The position numbers were made by a program, and so were the translations under genes. 6,755 bases of DNA from Synechococcus sp. HW_metabat.21 (GTDB lineage Bacteria; Cyanobacteriota; Cyanobacteriia; PCC-6307; Cyanobiaceae), in the NCBI GenBank assembly GCA_018623875.1, contig JAAZUZ010000090.1, positions 1 to 6,755 of the forward strand. Direction: 5' to 3'. This document shows positions 5,149-6,755 of this stretch, one piece after another (positions within the stretch are counted from its first letter, which is position 1; each line of letters opens with the position of its first letter). Under the pieces are notes generated by a model. The model ran no database searches and was not told the origin of the DNA. It saw only the letters and a program-made list of their open reading frames with translations.

Positions 5149-6533
5149 TGGACGGTCTTTTGCCGGGACTCTGGGGCCCTGATCTCTTCGATGGGATCAG
5201 CTGGCTGGTCCTGGCCGGAGGCGTGCTGGCCGGAATCCTGGCGACCGGTCGTGCCATCGGCCGGCGGCTGCAGTTGCAGCTTTGGGGCATTCCCGAGGCC
5301 TTGGTGGCCGGTGTCTTGGGCCTGCTGGTGGCCCCCAAGGGCCCCTTCCCGCTGCTGCCCGAACACCTGATGGAGCTCTGGGCGCAGCTGCCCTTGGTGC
5401 TGCTGACCTTGGTCTTCGGCTCCTTGATGCTCGGCAAACCCTTACCCAAGCTCGCTGGGGTGCTCAAGCCGGTCGGCGGCCACGTCGCGCTGGCCTTGGT
5501 CCTGGCCTTTGGTCAGTACGTCGTGGCGGGGTTGGTGGTGCTGCTGGTGCTGCAACCCCTGCTGGGCTTCAGCCCGGTGATGGCCTGCCTGATCGAGGTG
5601 GCCTTTGAAGGCGGCCATGGCTCCGCCGCAGCGATGGGGGCGAGCTATGCCGCCCTGGGATTCGAGAGCGGCCAAGACCTCGGGCTCGCCCTGGCGACGG
5701 TGGGACTGCTCTCCTCGACCTTGATCGGCGGCCTGGTGGTGGTGCTCGGACGCTCCCGGGGTTGGCTGGTGGCGGATCTCGCCCCCGAGGCAATCCAGAG
5801 CCCCGCGACACCCAACGAGACCAGCGACGGTCCCGCACATCCGCTGGCCGCGTGGCCCTGCAACCTCGGCCTGGTGGGCCTTGCGGTTGGCGTGGGGTGG
5901 CTCCTGCAACTGCTCTTGCGGCAGCTGACCGGCTGGATCGGAGGCGGGGTGGCCACGGTGGGAGAGGCCCTGCCGGTGTTTCCGCTCGCAATCCTGGGGT
6001 CCCTGCTGGTGCGCTGGCTGCTGCAGCGCAGCGGGCGCAGCCAATGGGCATCGGCGCCGATCCAAAGCGAAGTCAGCACCCTGGCGGCCGATCTGCTGAT
6101 CGCCTCCGCCACCGCCGGGCTCAACCTGCAACTGCTGCAGGCCAACTGGCTCCCGATCAGCCTGCTGGCCGGAACCGGCTTGGCTTGGAACCTCCTGATC
6201 AGTCTCTGGCTGGCGCCCAAGCTGCTGCCCAAGGACTGGTTTGAGCGGGCCCTCGTGGAATTCGGCCAGGCCACTGGCGTGGCCGCCTCGGGCCTGCTGC
6301 TGCTGCGCATGGCGGATCCGGAGGACCAGAGCGACGCCCTTCCGGCCTTCTCCCTGAAGCAGCTCCTGCTGCAACCCCTGCTCTCAGGCGGGGTGATCAC
6401 GGTGGTGGCCCCCCTGGCCGTGGCGGGCTGGGGGCTGCCGCTCTGGACCCTGGTCTGCGCCGGCGTGATGCTGCTGGCCGCGGGCGCGGGCCTCTGGATC
6501 GCTCAGCTGCCGGAGCTCGAGGAGGCCCGGTAG
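5148..6533 (+). CDS. GltS-type sodium/glutamate symporter-like membrane protein
   Basis: This 461-residue protein is strongly hydrophobic, with about ten or more membrane segments. The first half holds EGGHGSAAAMG (154-164), matching the GGHG-type re-entrant-loop signature of the glutamate:Na+ symporter family. A hydrophilic loop (about 201-235) separates it from a second half with FGQATGVAASGLLLLRMADP (372-391), the counterpart signature in the inverted repeat. The family takes up glutamate with sodium, but substrate is not certain in distant members, and this one is longer than E. coli GltS (about 400 residues). I therefore give no symbol. The ATG at 5148 shares its A with the TGA of the peptidase gene and has no Shine-Dalgarno, so translation probably depends on termination-reinitiation. 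The frame is open further upstream, but that part runs inside the peptidase gene. The 3' end overlaps the convergent aldolase gene by 31 bases. Confidence 0.87.
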   Translation: MDGLLPGLWGPDLFDGISWLVLAGGVLAGILATGRAIGRRLQLQLWGIPEALVAGVLGLLVAPKGPFPLLPEHLMELWAQLPLVLLTLVFGSLMLGKPLPKLAGVLKPVGGHVALALVLAFGQYVVAGLVVLLVLQPLLGFSPVMACLIEVAFEGGHGSAAAMGASYAALGFESGQDLGLALATVGLLSSTLIGGLVVVLGRSRGWLVADLAPEAIQSPATPNETSDGPAHPLAAWPCNLGLVGLAVGVGWLLQLLLRQLTGWIGGGVATVGEALPVFPLAILGSLLVRWLLQRSGRSQWASAPIQSEVSTLAADLLIASATAGLNLQLLQANWLPISLLAGTGLAWNLLISLWLAPKLLPKDWFERALVEFGQATGVAASGLLLLRMADPEDQSDALPAFSLKQLLLQPLLSGGVITVVAPLAVAGWGLPLWTLVCAGVMLLAAGAGLWIAQLPELEEAR

Positions 6534-6755
6534 AGCAGGGTGCGGAACTGATGGCGCACCTGCTCCATCTGCTCAGCACTGAGGAGCGGCGGCTCGCCGA
6601 GGGCGAGGGCCTGCAGGTAGATCCGCGCCAGGGTTTCCACCTCGACGGCCAGGGCAAGAGCCTTATCGAGGGTGGGGCCCACAGCGACCTGCCCGTGCTG
6701 GGCCATCAGGCAGGCCAGCCGTCCCTCGAGGGCTTGGACCACCCCGTCGGAGAGC
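6503..6755 (-). CDS. Class II aldolase/adducin-family protein (C-terminal fragment, 5' end outside window)
   Basis: Eighty-three C-terminal residues are visible and the frame is open to the right edge. The segment LSDGVVQALEGRLACLMAQHG, followed by LDKALALAVEVETLARIYLQ and LGEPPLLS, matches the end of the class II aldolase/adducin fold, as in L-fuculose-phosphate aldolase. The histidine of AQHG corresponds to the third zinc-binding histidine of FucA-type enzymes; the other metal ligands lie outside the window. Such enzymes cleave or epimerise sugar phosphates, or act in methionine salvage, and the fragment cannot distinguish these. The GTG at 6742 is internal. The gene converges on the GltS-like gene and shares its last 31 bases with that gene's 3' end; I see no terminator in the overlap. 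Confidence 0.85.
   Translation of the reverse strand, partial: LSDGVVQALEGRLACLMAQHGQVAVGPTLDKALALAVEVETLARIYLQALALGEPPLLSAEQMEQVRHQFRTLLYRASSSSGS

Noticed and set aside
5442..6374. Long minus-strand open frames opposite the transporter gene
   Set aside because: The plus strand encodes a coherent multi-helix membrane protein with family motifs; the opposite frames are Gln/Gly/Arg-rich and show no domain.
1..6755. HIP1 palindromes (GCGATCGC), CRISPR repeats, tRNA, transposon ends
   Set aside because: Several partial CGATCG matches occur, but I found no complete HIP1 octamer, no regularly spaced repeats, no cloverleaf and no terminal repeats or transposase.

Overview
The window reads as ordinary core chromosome of a GC-rich picocyanobacterium of the marine Synechococcus / Cyanobium type. 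This is an inference from three things: a DUF3747 secreted protein (a family I know mainly from cyanobacteria), a peptide deformylase whose N-terminus looks like picocyanobacterial deformylases I remember, and dense coding with very short gaps. I see no insertion sequence, integrase, CRISPR array, tRNA or rRNA, and no block of foreign-looking base composition. I do not see a clear new defence or biosynthetic system. The most interesting material is small: a 51-residue gene in the gap behind rpsU, and a peptidase-transporter gene pair.

Layout. (1) 1-1225, plus: the C-terminal part of a ComM/YifB-type AAA+ ATPase, cut by the left edge. (2) 1222-3184, minus, five genes in tandem. Read in transcription order these are peptide deformylase (def), a 65-residue two-helix membrane protein, a secreted DUF3747 protein, ribosomal protein S21 (rpsU) with a strong intrinsic terminator, and a 51-residue small protein whose stop codon is interlocked with that of comM in one CTAG. 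(3) 3244-6533, plus: an S9-family serine peptidase, followed with a TGATG stop/start overlap by a GltS-type Na+/glutamate symporter-like membrane protein. (4) 6503-6755, minus: the C-terminal end of a class II aldolase/adducin-family protein, cut by the right edge, whose 3' end overlaps the transporter gene by 31 bases.

How the genes may work together. def and rpsU serve translation: N-terminal deformylation of new proteins and the small ribosomal subunit. The membrane and DUF3747 proteins may share the def transcript, because the gaps are only 10 and 59 bases. rpsU has its own likely promoter and terminator. The peptidase and transporter appear translationally coupled, which suggests a shared role in peptide or amino-acid turnover, but no substrate can be read from sequence. 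def and the peptidase gene diverge from a 59-base gap holding a good -10 box for def and a small inverted repeat. Start codons other than ATG are common here: TTG for def, the peptidase and the 51-residue gene, and GTG for the DUF3747 gene.
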